From assembly GCF_014204795.1 (NCBI RefSeq), contig NZ_JACHMB010000001.1:12614501-12678500 (forward strand): a DNA stretch of 64,000 nucleotides. The letters are read 5' to 3'. Every line of letters begins with the position of its first letter. Position 1 is the stretch's first letter. Both the position numbers and the translations under genes were made by a program. This document shows positions 56,104 through 64,000 of this stretch, in pieces. The stretch comes from Nonomuraea jabiensis (lineage in GTDB: Bacteria; Actinomycetota; Actinomycetes; Streptosporangiales; Streptosporangiaceae). The notes below the pieces were generated by a model. The model ran no database searches, had not been told where the DNA came from, and saw nothing but the letters and a program-made list of their open reading frames with translations.

Positions 56104-57309
56104 CTAGGCGTTGGCCCGGGCGAGGACCTCCAGAGGGTCGGCGAGGACGTTGGCGAAGGCCAGCTCGGCCGCGCCCACCAGCGGGGCGGCGTCGCCGAGC
56201 GACGCCGTGCGCAGCCGCAGCCGCTCCCGCTGCGGCGCCATCGCGTGCAGGGCGAGCTGGGAACGCACCCGCGCGGCGGACCCCAGGTAGATCTCCCGGA
56301 GGATGCCCCCGAAGATGACCATCTCGGGGTTGAAGATGTTGACCAGGTTCGCCACGCCGAGGCCGAGCCAGTCGCCGACCTTCTTCAGCGCGTCCTGCGC
56401 GCCGATGTCGCCCCGGTCGGCGGCCTCCACCACGGCGCGCACCGCGTCGCGCCCGTGCTGCCCGGGGCCGATGCGGCCCGCCGCCTCCAGCAGCGCCCGC
56501 TCCCCCACCTCCGCCTCCAGGCACCCGTGGGACCCGCAGCCGCAGGCGCGCCCGCCGGGGTTGACGACCATGTGGCCGACCTCGCCGCCGTAGCCGTCGT
56601 GGCCGCCGAGCAGGTGGCCGCCCGCGATGATGCCGCCGCCGATGCCCACGTCGCCGTGCAGGTAGATGAGGTCCCTGACGGCGGCGCCGACGCCCCGGCT
56701 GTGCTCGGCGAGGGCGCCCAGGTTGGCGTCGTTGCCCACGCTGACCGGCAGCCCGAGGCCGAGCCGGCGGCCCAGCTCCTCGCCGAACGGGATCTCCTCG
56801 GCCAGCAGGTTGGGTGAGAACCGCACCACGCCGTCGGCCTTGCGCACGCCGCCGGACACCGCCGCCGCCGCGCCCACGCAGACGGTGTCGTCCCTGGTCT
56901 TGCGCCGCATCTGCCGGGCGAAGCCGGACAGCGCCCCGGTCAGCTCGTCCAGCACGAACTTCCCGCGCTCGCGGGTCGTCTCACGGCGGTCGAGGATCAC
57001 CCCGCCCAGCCCCACGCGGGCCACCGCCAGCCGGTCGGGGCCCACGTCGAACGCGAACACGTAGACCCGGGCCGACTCCGGCCGCACCACGAGCGAGGGC
57101 CGCCCCGCGCGGCCCGTCTCGCGGGGCAGCTCCTCGCGCACCAGCCCGGCCGCGGTGAGGTCCGAGGTCAGCGCCATGATCGTGCTGCGGTTGAGCCCCA
57201 TCCTCGAGGTCAGCTCGGCGCGCGAGATCGGCCCGCCCAGATGGACATGGCGAAGCAGCGCGCCGAGATTGTGGCGCCTGATGTCCTCTTGGGAAGGGCC
57301 GGCACGCAT
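56104..57309 (-). CDS. ROK-family transcriptional regulator
   Basis: 401 residues. A winged helix-turn-helix (ISRAELTSRMGLNRSTIMAL) precedes a ROK sugar-kinase-like domain with DVGIGGGIIAGGHLLGG, the metal-binding CGCGSHGCLEAEVG and EVGHMVVNPGG. Members repress sugar uptake operons and release DNA on sugar binding. ATG 57309. It lies downstream of the sugar importer genes (SBP-ATPase-permease) on the same strand, 35 bp after the permease, so it probably controls that operon through the sites at 60571-60655. Confidence 0.92.
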   Translation of the reverse strand: MRAGPSQEDIRRHNLGALLRHVHLGGPISRAELTSRMGLNRSTIMALTSDLTAAGLVREELPRETGRAGRPSLVVRPESARVYVFAFDVGPDRLAVARVGLGGVILDRRETTRERGKFVLDELTGALSGFARQMRRKTRDDTVCVGAAAAVSGGVRKADGVVRFSPNLLAEEIPFGEELGRRLGLGLPVSVGNDANLGALAEHSRGVGAAVRDLIYLHGDVGIGGGIIAGGHLLGGHDGYGGEVGHMVVNPGGRACGCGSHGCLEAEVGERALLEAAGRIGPGQHGRDAVRAVVEAADRGDIGAQDALKKVGDWLGLGVANLVNIFNPEMVIFGGILREIYLGSAARVRSQLALHAMAPQRERLRLRTASLGDAAPLVGAAELAFANVLADPLEVLARANA

Positions 57310-57344
57310 CGTCTGGTATTCCTTCGGGGGCTGAGAGTCGCTGA

Positions 57345-58607
57345 TCACCTTAGACCAGCGGCCGACGCCCGTTTGCGGGCCAGGGCGTCCACGCCCGCGG
57401 CCAGCAGCAGGACGGACCCCGTGACCAGGTACTTCACGCTGGCCCCATACCCCATCAGACCCATGCCGTTCTCGATGACCGCCACCACGGCGCCGCCGAG
57501 CACGGCGTCCAGCACCCTGCCCTTGCCGCCGAACAGGCTCGTGCCGCCGATGACCGCCGCGCCGACCGCGTACAGCAGGACGGAGCTGCCGCCCGTGTTC
57601 GGGTCGACCGAGCTGGCCCTGGAGGCGGCCACGATCCCGCCGACCGCGGCCATCGAGGAGCAGATCACGAACGCGCTGATCTTGATCCGGTCCACGGGGA
57701 TGCCGGCCCGGCGGGCGGCCTCGGTGTTGCCGCCGACCGCGTAGAGGTGGCGTCCGAACGCGGTACGGCGCAGCACCAGAGTCCACGCGACCAGCAGCAC
57801 CAGGATGATCGGCACCACGATCGGCACGCCGGTGAGCGAGACCAGCGCCGGGTTGCGGCTGCGCTCCAGGTTGAGCACGTAGACCGCGAGCCCGGCCAGC
57901 ACCGCCAGCGCGCCCACGCGGGCGGCGATCAGCGACATCGGGTCGGCCGTCAGCCCGCGCTTGGTGCGCTTCCTGGCCCGCAGGAGCTGGACGGCCGCGA
58001 AGACCGCCACGCAGGCCGCGTAGAGCGCCCAGCCCAGCCAGGGCGGCAGGTTCTTGTTGGCGATGGCGACGATCACGCTGTCGCGGATGGAGATGTTCGT
58101 GCCCTCCTGGACCAGCACCAGGACCAGGCCCTGGAAGGCCAGGAAGGCGGCCAGCGTGACCACGAACGACGGGATCCCGACCTTGGCGACGAGCGTGCCG
58201 AGCACCGTGCCGATGATCACGCCGGTGACGATGGCGGCCAGCACGCACACGTACCAGGGCAGGCCCAGGCTGGTGAGCGTGACGGCGAGCACCGCCGCGC
58301 ACACGCCGCTGGCGAAGCCGGCGGACAGGTCGATCTCGCCGAGCAGCAGCACGAACACCAGGCCCATCGCGATCAGGGTGATCGCGGCGCCCTGGGTGAA
58401 CAGGTTGGCGAAGTTGATCGAGGTGACGAAGGCGGGGCGGGCGACGGCGAAGACCGTGCAGAGCACGACCAGCCCCAGCACCGCGGGCAGCGCGCCCATG
58501 TCGCCGCCGCGCACGCGCTCGACGTAGGCGAGGAAGCTGTTGCCGATCGACGGCGACTGCGTCGCGGCGGCGATGGCCTCGCCGGGCAGTTCTTTGACCT
58601 TGCTCAT
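57345..58607 (-). CDS. Sugar ABC importer permease (XylH/MglC-like)
   Basis: 420 residues with about 10 to 12 membrane helices of the AraH/RbsC family (GLVFVLLLGEIDLSAGFASG; GIPSFVVTLAAFLAFQG; GGNTEAARRAGIPVDRIKIS, the ATPase-contact loop). A central insertion of two extra helices (ALYAACVAVFAAVQLLRAR; GALAVLAGLAVYVL) is typical of XylH. ATG 58607 overlaps the ATPase stop by 4 bp. The importer probably carries xylose or a related pentose or galactose; the sugar is not settled by sequence. Confidence 0.92.
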   Translation of the reverse strand: MSKVKELPGEAIAAATQSPSIGNSFLAYVERVRGGDMGALPAVLGLVVLCTVFAVARPAFVTSINFANLFTQGAAITLIAMGLVFVLLLGEIDLSAGFASGVCAAVLAVTLTSLGLPWYVCVLAAIVTGVIIGTVLGTLVAKVGIPSFVVTLAAFLAFQGLVLVLVQEGTNISIRDSVIVAIANKNLPPWLGWALYAACVAVFAAVQLLRARKRTKRGLTADPMSLIAARVGALAVLAGLAVYVLNLERSRNPALVSLTGVPIVVPIILVLLVAWTLVLRRTAFGRHLYAVGGNTEAARRAGIPVDRIKISAFVICSSMAAVGGIVAASRASSVDPNTGGSSVLLYAVGAAVIGGTSLFGGKGRVLDAVLGGAVVAVIENGMGLMGYGASVKYLVTGSVLLLAAGVDALARKRASAAGLR

Positions 58608-59368
58608 GGGGTGACCCCGTTCTTGAGGCCGAGTTCCCCGCTGCGGCCTGAGGTGATCAGTTCGACGACCTGGGCGTGGGTCACGTCGGCGGTCTTGACC
58701 TGGGCGGCCATCCTGCCGAGGTAGAGGGCCGCGATCCGGTCGGAGACGGCGAAGACGTCGTTCATGTTGTGCGAGATGAGCACGACGGCCAGGCCGGTGT
58801 CGGCCAGCCGGCGCACCAGCTCCAGCACCTGCGCGGTCTGGGCCACGCCCAGCGCCGCGGTCGGCTCGTCGAGGATGACGACCTTGCTGTTCCACAGCAC
58901 GGCCTTGGCGATGGCCACGGTCTGCCGCTGCCCGCCGGACAGGCTGGAGACCTGCTGCCTGATGGACTTCACCGTGCGTACGGACAGGCCGCTGAGGGTC
59001 TTCTCGGCCAGCTCCTCCATGCTGTCCTCGTCGAGCAGGAACCCGTTCTTGCGCTCCCTGCCGAGGAACATGTTCTGGACGATGTCGAGGTTGTCGCACA
59101 GGGCCAGGTCCTGGTACACGATCTCGATCCCGAGCTCGCCCGCGTCACGGGGGCTGTGGACGTGAACCTGCCGGCCGTCGAACAGGATCTCGCCGGCGTC
59201 GATCGGGTAGATGCCGCCGATGCACTTGACCAGGGTCGACTTGCCGGCGCCGTTGTCTCCGACCAGGGCCGTCACCTCGCCGGCGTACGCCTCGAACTCG
59301 ACCTCGTGCAGCACCTTCACCGGGCCGAAGCTCTTGTCGATCCCGCGCACTTCAAGGAGGGGGGTCAT
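58604..59368 (-). CDS. Sugar ABC importer ATP-binding protein (single ATPase domain)
   Basis: 254 residues: Walker A GDNGAGKSTLVK, Q-loop IVYQDLALCD, signature LSGGQRQTVAIAKA, Walker B KVVILDEPTAALG and the H-loop VVLISHN. Most XylG/MglA-type proteins have two fused ATPase domains (about 500 residues); this one has a single domain, as in one actinobacterial branch, so it must dimerise. ATG 59368 has AAGGAGG about 8 nt upstream. It is coupled to the permease gene. Confidence 0.92.
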   Translation of the reverse strand: MTPLLEVRGIDKSFGPVKVLHEVEFEAYAGEVTALVGDNGAGKSTLVKCIGGIYPIDAGEILFDGRQVHVHSPRDAGELGIEIVYQDLALCDNLDIVQNMFLGRERKNGFLLDEDSMEELAEKTLSGLSVRTVKSIRQQVSSLSGGQRQTVAIAKAVLWNSKVVILDEPTAALGVAQTAQVLELVRRLADTGLAVVLISHNMNDVFAVSDRIAALYLGRMAAQVKTADVTHAQVVELITSGRSGELGLKNGVTP

Positions 59369-59418
59369 GGGGCTCCCTAAAAGGGGGCACGACCGGTCGG
59401 GCCGCGCCCCCTCTGGTG

Positions 59419-60537
59419 TTATTGAATGCCTGCCTCGGTGCACTTCTTGGCGAAGTCACCCGTGCACAGTTCCTCCTTGGTCACGTAGCCGTCGGTCACC
59501 ACGTCCTTGACGTTGTCGAGGTAGATGGCCTGCGGCTCGAGCAGCTCGGAGGGGACGTCCTGACCGCTCTCGGGGTCCTTGACGCTGCCGCTCGCCGTGG
59601 GCTTCTCGCCCTTGGCCAGCGCCACCGCGAGCTTGGCCGCCGCGTCGGCCTCCTTCTTGACGGCCTTGTAGACGGTCATGCACTGGTCGCCGGCGAGGAT
59701 GTTCTGCAGGCCCTGGACGGTGGCGTCCTGGCCGGTGACCGGCACCTTGCCGTTGAGGTTCTGCTTCTTCAGCACGGTGATGGCGGCGTTGCCGAGGCCG
59801 TCGTTGGCGGCCAGCACGCCGGCGATCTTCGGCTGCTGGGTGAGCATCTGCTCGAAGATCGTGCCGGCCTGGGTGTTGTCCCAGTCGGGCACGGCCTGGT
59901 CGGGGCCCTTGACGTACTCGCCGGAGTCGAACTTGGGCTTGAGCACACCGTCGTACCCCTGCTTGAACAGGGTGGCGTTGTTGTCCGTCGGCGAGCCGTT
60001 GAGGTAGGCCACGATGGGCTTGCTGGCCTTCTTGTCGGTCAGGCACTTGCTCAGGCCCTCGCCCTGCAGGGTGCCGACCTTGGTGTTGTCGAAGCTGACG
60101 TAGTAGGCGGCGCCGCCGCCGAGCGTCAGCCGGTCGTAGTCGATCGTGGCCACGCCCTGGGACTTGGCCTTCTCGATGACCGCCTTGCCGCTGCCGCTGT
60201 CCAGGTTCACGATCATCAGGACGGTGGCGCCGTTGGTGATCATCTGGTCGGCGATGGTCTGGAACGCCGTCTTGTCGTTCTGGGCGTTCTGGATGTCGTA
60301 CTGAACGCCGGCGGCCTTGAACGCCTCTTCGAGGTACTTGCGGTCCGCCGTCTCCCACCGGGCCGAGGACTTGCTGTCCGGCAGGATGACGCCGATCTTC
60401 CCGGCCTTCGCCGCCGGGGCTGACGCTGAGGCCGACGAGGTCGACGCGTTGGTCTGACCGCTGTTCCCCCCGCAGGCGGTGAGACCGAGGGCGAGCGTGG
60501 CTGCCGCGGCGGTCAGGCTGAGGATCCCCTTGCGCAT
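59419..60537 (-). CDS. Sugar ABC importer solute-binding lipoprotein (XylF-like)
   Basis: 372 residues. A lipoprotein signal (LTAAAATLALGLTAC, Cys at about residue 22) and a periplasmic-binding type I fold: IGVILPDSKSSARWETADRK at the start, VLMIVNLDSGSGKAVIEKA and GVLAANDGLGNAAITVL. The start of the mature part matches XylF proteins, which bind xylose and other monosaccharides. It is the first gene of the importer operon. ATG 60537 follows GGACC and a GGAGG-rich site. A pair of inverted repeats lies upstream. Confidence 0.92.
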   Translation of the reverse strand: MRKGILSLTAAAATLALGLTACGGNSGQTNASTSSASASAPAAKAGKIGVILPDSKSSARWETADRKYLEEAFKAAGVQYDIQNAQNDKTAFQTIADQMITNGATVLMIVNLDSGSGKAVIEKAKSQGVATIDYDRLTLGGGAAYYVSFDNTKVGTLQGEGLSKCLTDKKASKPIVAYLNGSPTDNNATLFKQGYDGVLKPKFDSGEYVKGPDQAVPDWDNTQAGTIFEQMLTQQPKIAGVLAANDGLGNAAITVLKKQNLNGKVPVTGQDATVQGLQNILAGDQCMTVYKAVKKEADAAAKLAVALAKGEKPTASGSVKDPESGQDVPSELLEPQAIYLDNVKDVVTDGYVTKEELCTGDFAKKCTEAGIQ

Positions 60538-60570
60538 GGTGCAGGGTCCTTTCTTCCGGAGGGGCCCGGA

Positions 60571-60655
60571 TGAATGTTGTTTGCGGCAACGTATTCCGGG
60601 ATGGCCTGCTTTGGAAGACCCTGTAGGCCGGGAGTTTGTTGTTTCGGGTAACAAT
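60571..60655. promoter_or_regulatory. Two inverted repeats upstream of the sugar importer (candidate ROK sites)
   Basis: GAATGTTGTTTGCGGCAACG (60572-60591) continues TATTC, so GAAT/ATTC and GTTG/CAAC pair symmetrically. About 50 bp further, TTGTTTCGGGTAACAA (60639-60654) has perfect TTGTT/AACAA arms. TTGTT/AACAA-like arms resemble NagC/XylR-type sites. The ROK gene is in the same operon. Confidence 0.5.
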
Positions 60656-60690
60656 CCAGAAACGTCACCTCAATCTTCCTGGCTCCGGTC

Positions 60691-61425
60691 TCAGCTGAGC
60701 TGTGCGATCACGTTCTGTACGACCAGCGCCACGGCGGAGGCGGCGGCCACCACGAGCACGGCCACCCGCACCTTGCCGCCGTCCAGGTAGCGCCGCAGCG
60801 GCCCCGAGACCAGGAACCCGAGCACCATCGGCACGATCAGCACCGCCCCCGTCGCCAGCGCCCGGGCCGGGAGCTCGTCCACGACCGCGAGGATGACCAG
60901 CGACTGGGCGGCGCTCAGGAAGAAGAACATCGCCAGCGTCGCCCGGATCTGCGGGCCCTTGGCGTGCTGGTACACCAGCCCCATGGGCGGCCCGCCGATG
61001 CCGGTCGCCGTTCCGGTGATCCCGGAGACGAACCCGGCCGAGGCGAGCGTCACCCCGTTGCGCGGCACGCTCAGCGCCCTGGCCGTCAGGGCCACCGCGA
61101 CGAGCACCATGACGGCGACGAAGACGCCTCTGCTGTACGGGGAGACGTAGACGACGATGACCGCGCCGATGACGCTGCCGGGCAGCCTCCCCAGCACCGC
61201 GAACCCGAGCCCGCGCCAGTCCACCGTCCGCCATTCGGCGGCCAGCGTGAACAGCGGGAGCGTCACGTTGACGACCTGGATGGCGCCCGGCATGAGGTCG
61301 GGGCCGAGCATGGTGAGCGCGGGAGCGGCGACCAGCGCGAGGCCGAAACCCACCCCGCCCTGGACGATCGCCCCGACGAATACCGCCAAACCGCCAACAA
61401 TCAGAATTAATGCCGCATCAGTCAT
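60691..61425 (-). CDS. TauE/SafE family permease
   Basis: 244 residues with about eight membrane helices and the duplicated half-motif of the TauE/SafE (DUF81) family: VGAIVQGGVGFGLALVAAPA in the first half and FVSGITGTATGIGGPPMGLV in the second. Family members export sulfite, sulfoacetate or similar organic anions. It lies upstream of the sugar importer on the same strand but is separated by 150 bp containing the candidate ROK sites, so it is probably a separate unit. Divergent from paralogue 4 of the metallopeptidases. Confidence 0.9.
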   Translation of the reverse strand: MTDAALILIVGGLAVFVGAIVQGGVGFGLALVAAPALTMLGPDLMPGAIQVVNVTLPLFTLAAEWRTVDWRGLGFAVLGRLPGSVIGAVIVVYVSPYSRGVFVAVMVLVAVALTARALSVPRNGVTLASAGFVSGITGTATGIGGPPMGLVYQHAKGPQIRATLAMFFFLSAAQSLVILAVVDELPARALATGAVLIVPMVLGFLVSGPLRRYLDGGKVRVAVLVVAAASAVALVVQNVIAQLS

Positions 61426-61504
61426 GGGCGAGAGTCAATCACCTTCACTATCTGTCACCGTTACCCCTGCGAGAGTGGCCCCGCTGATCGTTAAGCTGCC
61501 CTCT

Positions 61505-62269
61505 GTGCAGTTCCTCCCGTTCAAGCGCGCTCTCGCCCTCGTCTCGGTCCTCGCGACCGTCTGCGTACCCGCCCAGGCCGCCCACGCCGCCCCAGTCACG
61601 AGCCCGTTCACCAAGAAGGCCGGGAAGCTGCCCGACGCCGCCTGCCCCGAGACGGCGATCACGTACGGAGGGATTCCGCGGACCCGGCAGTACCTCGCAG
61701 CAGTCGTGAAATGTCTGGACAAGTCGTGGGCCGCTTACTTCGAGCGGGCCGGACGGGCGTTCAGCAAGCCCGTCGTGCGGTACTACGAGGAGCCTGAGAG
61801 CACCGTGTGCGGGGTGCCCTGGCCCGAGCAGGCGGCGGCCTTCTACTGCATGGAGCGCGGCACCCTGGTCTTCCCCCTCACCGGCCGGTGGATCGAGGAC
61901 AGGACCGATCTCTATCCGTTCAAGGTGGCCGCCCACGAGTACGGGCACCACCTGCAGAGCCGGCTCGGCGTCTGGCGGCAGTACAAGGCGAGGATCCGCA
62001 CCGACCGCCAGGGCGAGCTGAAGCGGCGCTTCGAGCTGCAGGCCGACTGCCTGTCCGGGGTGTTCCTCGGCAGCGTGTGGGCGTCGCTGCGGCGTGGCGA
62101 GGACGACTGGGCGGCGCTGCTCGACGCCACCAGGGCCAGTGGCGACGAGGACGGCTACCGCAGCCACGGCAGGGGCGCCACCCGCGTCTACTGGCTCCAG
62201 CGCGGCTACCGCGCCGTCTCCCCCTCCTCCTGCGACACCTGGTCCGCCCCCGCCGCCAGGGTGTCCTGA
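61505..62269 (+). CDS. Neutral zinc metallopeptidase, paralogue 4 (Asp third ligand)
   Basis: 254 residues with a signal peptide (VQFLPFKRALALVSVLATVC, cleavage near AHAAP). HEYGHHLQS gives H144, E145 and H148. Where the other three paralogues have Glu, this one has D181 in LQADCLSGVF; aspartate can bind zinc, so activity is possible but altered. Cys in DAACPE, KCLDKSW, TVCGVP, FYCMER and SCDTWSA keep the family pattern. GTG 61505 is chosen because it opens the signal peptide; the ribosome site is weak. It lies 5.4 kb from the three-gene cluster. Confidence 0.85.
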   Translation: MQFLPFKRALALVSVLATVCVPAQAAHAAPVTSPFTKKAGKLPDAACPETAITYGGIPRTRQYLAAVVKCLDKSWAAYFERAGRAFSKPVVRYYEEPESTVCGVPWPEQAAAFYCMERGTLVFPLTGRWIEDRTDLYPFKVAAHEYGHHLQSRLGVWRQYKARIRTDRQGELKRRFELQADCLSGVFLGSVWASLRRGEDDWAALLDATRASGDEDGYRSHGRGATRVYWLQRGYRAVSPSSCDTWSAPAARVS

Positions 62270-62886
62270 GCCTTCAGGCGCAGCCCCATCCCGTCGAGGA
62301 TCAGCTGCAGCCCGCCCTCGAACGACAGGTCGCCCTGCGGGTCGCCCACCTCCGCCAGCCCCGCCATCAGCCGGGGATAGGCCGCCCGGAACTCCTCCAT
62401 GTCCGGCATGCCGTCCTCGCCGTCCGTACGCGTCCGGTCGGCCTGCTCCTCCAGCACGAAGCCGGCCACGTAGGCGCTCACCGTGAACAGCCCCCGCGCC
62501 GCGTCCCCGGCGCTGAACCCCGCCGCCTCCAGCCCCGCCATCGCCCGCTCCACCACGGCGAACAGGTCGGACGACGGCCGCGTGCCCGCCACCAGCTTGG
62601 CCCCGTCGCGGTAGGAGTTGAGCAGCGCGCGGTCGGCGTGCGCGTAACCGGCGATCCACTCCCGCCACTTGCCCGGCTCCGTCAGCGTGGGGCGGGACGT
62701 GTGCGCGGACATCATCGCCGCCGCCATCGCGTCCAGCAGCTCCTGCTTGTTCTTGAAGTGCCAGTAGAGGGCGGGGGCCTGCACGCCCAGCTCGCCCGCA
62801 AGCCGGCGCAGCGTCAGCCCGTCGAGCCCGACCTCGTCGAGGAGCCGTAGCGCGGTAGCGACGATGGTGCCTTTTTCGAGTGCCAC
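62206..62886 (-). CDS. TetR-family transcriptional regulator
   Basis: 226 residues. The helix-turn-helix is LDGLTLRRLAGELGVQAPAL followed by YWHFKNKQELLDAM; the C-terminal domain resembles the tetracycline-repressor class. It is divergent from a DrrA-like exporter gene and most likely represses it and itself through the palindrome at 62916-62947. GTG 62886 gives the expected N-terminus and has no ribosome site; TAAGCT at 62899-62894 may act as -10 for a leaderless mRNA. The 3' end overlaps paralogue 4 by 64 bp. Confidence 0.9.
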   Translation of the reverse strand: MALEKGTIVATALRLLDEVGLDGLTLRRLAGELGVQAPALYWHFKNKQELLDAMAAAMMSAHTSRPTLTEPGKWREWIAGYAHADRALLNSYRDGAKLVAGTRPSSDLFAVVERAMAGLEAAGFSAGDAARGLFTVSAYVAGFVLEEQADRTRTDGEDGMPDMEEFRAAYPRLMAGLAEVGDPQGDLSFEGGLQLILDGMGLRLKAQDTLAAGADQVSQEEGETAR

Positions 62887-62915
62887 GGTTGACAGCTTAA
62901 CAACGTTCAATGCAC

Positions 62916-62947
62916 CCTTAACGCTGTTAGATTTAACAGCGTTAAGG
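62916..62947. promoter_or_regulatory. TetR operator: perfect 14-bp arms
   Basis: CCTTAACGCTGTTA (62916-62929) and TAACAGCGTTAAGG (62934-62947) are perfect inverted arms around GATT. The right arm runs into the AGGAGG ribosome site of the ABC gene. A weaker TTAACAACGTTCAA lies between it and the TetR start. Confidence 0.85.
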
Positions 62948-62956
62948 AGGGTCTTC

Positions 62957-63874
62957 ATGATCCACGCTGAGGGATTACGCAAACGGTACGGGGACACCGA
63001 GGCGCTCAAGGGCATCGACTTGGACGTCCCGGCCGGCACCGTCTGCGGCCTGCTGGGGCCGAACGGCGCGGGCAAGACCACCGCCGTACGCATCCTCACC
63101 ACGCTCCTGCGCCCCGACGCCGGCCGCGCCGAGGTCGCCGGGCTGGACGTCGTGCGCGACGCGGCCCGGCTGCGCTTCCGCATCGGCCTGGCCGGGCAGC
63201 ACGCGGCGGTCGACGAGCTGCTGACCGGGCGGCGCAACCTGGAGCTGTTCGGGCGGCTCTACCACCTGAGCAGGGCCGAGGCGCGGCGCAGGGCGGTCGA
63301 GCTGCTGGAGCGGTTCGAGCTGGCCGAGGCGGGACAGCGGCCGGTCAAGGAGTATTCGGGGGGCATGCGGCGCCGGCTCGACCTGGCGGCGAGCCTGATC
63401 GTGTCGCCGCCGGTGCTGTTCATGGACGAGCCGACCGCCGGGCTCGACCCGCGCAGCCGGATGCGGCTCTGGGAGCTGCTGCTCGACCTGGTGAAGGAGG
63501 GCACGACGCTGCTGCTGACCACCCAGTACCTGGACGAGGCCGACCGGCTCGCGGACCAGATCGTGGTGCTGAGGGAGGGCGTGGTGGCCGCCGCGGGGTC
63601 ACCGGCCGCGCTGAAGAGGCAGGTCGGCGGCGATCGGGTGCAGGTCGTCTTCCGGGAGCCGGGGGACGTGGAGGCGGGGCTGCGGCTGCTGCGCGGCGCC
63701 GGCTCCCCGGCGATCGAGAGCGCCGAGGGGCGGCAGGTGACCGTGCCCGCCGCCGACGGCGCGCAGTCGCTCGTCCGCATCGCCGGCGCGCTGGACGCGG
63801 CCGGCATCCCCGTGGAGGACCTGGCGCTGCGGCGGCCCACCCTCGACGAGGTCTTCCTCCACCTGACGGCCTGA
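62957..63874 (+). CDS. ABC exporter ATP-binding protein (DrrA-like)
   Basis: 305 residues: Walker A LLGPNGAGKTTAVRIL, signature YSGGMRRRLDLAASLI, Walker B PVLFMDEPTAGLDPRSR and H-loop LLLTTQYLDEAD, then the C-terminal extension of the daunorubicin-resistance DrrA type (LRRPTLDEVFLHLT at the end). It powers export of a drug or lipid with a permease whose gene starts 15 bp later. ATG 62957 has AAGGAGG 8 nt upstream, inside the operator. Regulated by the divergent TetR protein. Confidence 0.93.
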   Translation: MIHAEGLRKRYGDTEALKGIDLDVPAGTVCGLLGPNGAGKTTAVRILTTLLRPDAGRAEVAGLDVVRDAARLRFRIGLAGQHAAVDELLTGRRNLELFGRLYHLSRAEARRRAVELLERFELAEAGQRPVKEYSGGMRRRLDLAASLIVSPPVLFMDEPTAGLDPRSRMRLWELLLDLVKEGTTLLLTTQYLDEADRLADQIVVLREGVVAAAGSPAALKRQVGGDRVQVVFREPGDVEAGLRLLRGAGSPAIESAEGRQVTVPAADGAQSLVRIAGALDAAGIPVEDLALRRPTLDEVFLHLTA

Positions 63875-63889
63875 GAAGGAGCCGGAGAG

Positions 63890-64000
63890 ATGTACGAGAC
63901 GCTGCGCTGGACTTTGAACGACTCCCTCACCATCGCCGGCCGCACCTACTCGCGGCTGAGGGCCCAGCCGGGCGAGATCGCGGGATTCCTGGTGTTCCCG
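63890..64000 (+). CDS. ABC exporter permease (5' part, cut by window edge)
   Basis: 37 codons of a second gene in the exporter operon. The start MYETLRWTLNDSLTIAGRTY then SRLRAQPGEIAGFLVFP is the cytoplasmic N-terminus typical of ABC-2/DrrB permeases just before their first helix. ATG 63890 follows GGAG with correct spacing and lies 15 bp after the ATPase stop. Partner of the DrrA-like protein. Confidence 0.85.
   Translation, partial: MYETLRWTLNDSLTIAGRTYSRLRAQPGEIAGFLVFP

Overview
The window is high-GC DNA with GTG/TTG starts, dense convergent and divergent gene pairs and a gene set typical of filamentous Actinobacteria: HemQ-type heme synthesis, a KatG/FurA pair, DUF3000 next to RNase D, RNHCP proteins, an SSI-type protease inhibitor, a class F sortase and stand-alone LigC and LigD-polymerase proteins. 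I infer a member of the Streptosporangiales, perhaps near Nonomuraea. That is an inference from gene content, not a database result. I recognised no rRNA, tRNA, CRISPR array, phage or transposase.

Layout. 1-12 kb: an ECF sigma factor fragment, OsmC, glgX, a GNAT enzyme, a RibD-like reductase overlapping an ATP-dependent DNA ligase, pgeF, a methyltransferase, an aldehyde dehydrogenase, a TPR protein and a NUDIX protein. 12-17.5 kb: tandem RNHCP genes, a fused double acyl-CoA dehydrogenase carrying three in-frame tandem-repeat inserts, and a sortase/substrate pair separated by sixteen 18-bp repeats. 17.6-23 kb: a metallo-hydrolase, the LigD-type polymerase, msrB, small unannotated ORFs, and an SDR-like protein without its catalytic tyrosine coupled to a leaderless binding-protein homologue. 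23-30.4 kb: heme and peroxide block (hemQ, hemY, katG, furA, hemE). 30.6-42.1 kb: DUF3000/rnd, then a putative sugar-catabolic regulon. It has an operon of a Gfo/Idh/MocA dehydrogenase, a DUF993 protein and a sugar isomerase. A LacI-family regulator gene coupled to a second isomerase gene has a nearly identical palindrome in front of it. Between these two lie a truncated and frameshifted methyltransferase pseudogene, a PEP-synthase/Rph-like protein and a phosphodiesterase-like gene whose start codon sits in a perfect hairpin. 42-49.5 kb: an anchored low-complexity membrane protein, an LCP ligase, and fadA-fadB. 49.5-56 kb: an SSI-like inhibitor, an amino acid permease, dxs, and three tandem secreted zinc metallopeptidases (a fourth paralogue is at 61.5 kb). 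56-61.4 kb: a ROK repressor, a XylFGH-type sugar importer and a TauE/SafE permease. 62-64 kb: TetR regulator divergent from a DrrA-like ABC exporter behind a perfect operator palindrome.

The most unusual signals are: the 5-kb cluster of independent tandem-repeat expansions, some inside a conserved enzyme; the four-copy zinc metallopeptidase family, in which one copy has Asp in place of the third ligand Glu; hairpins that bury a ribosome-binding site (3.6 kb) or a start codon (40.3 kb); the SDR/binding-protein pair; and the LacI-site-linked sugar operon of unknown substrate.
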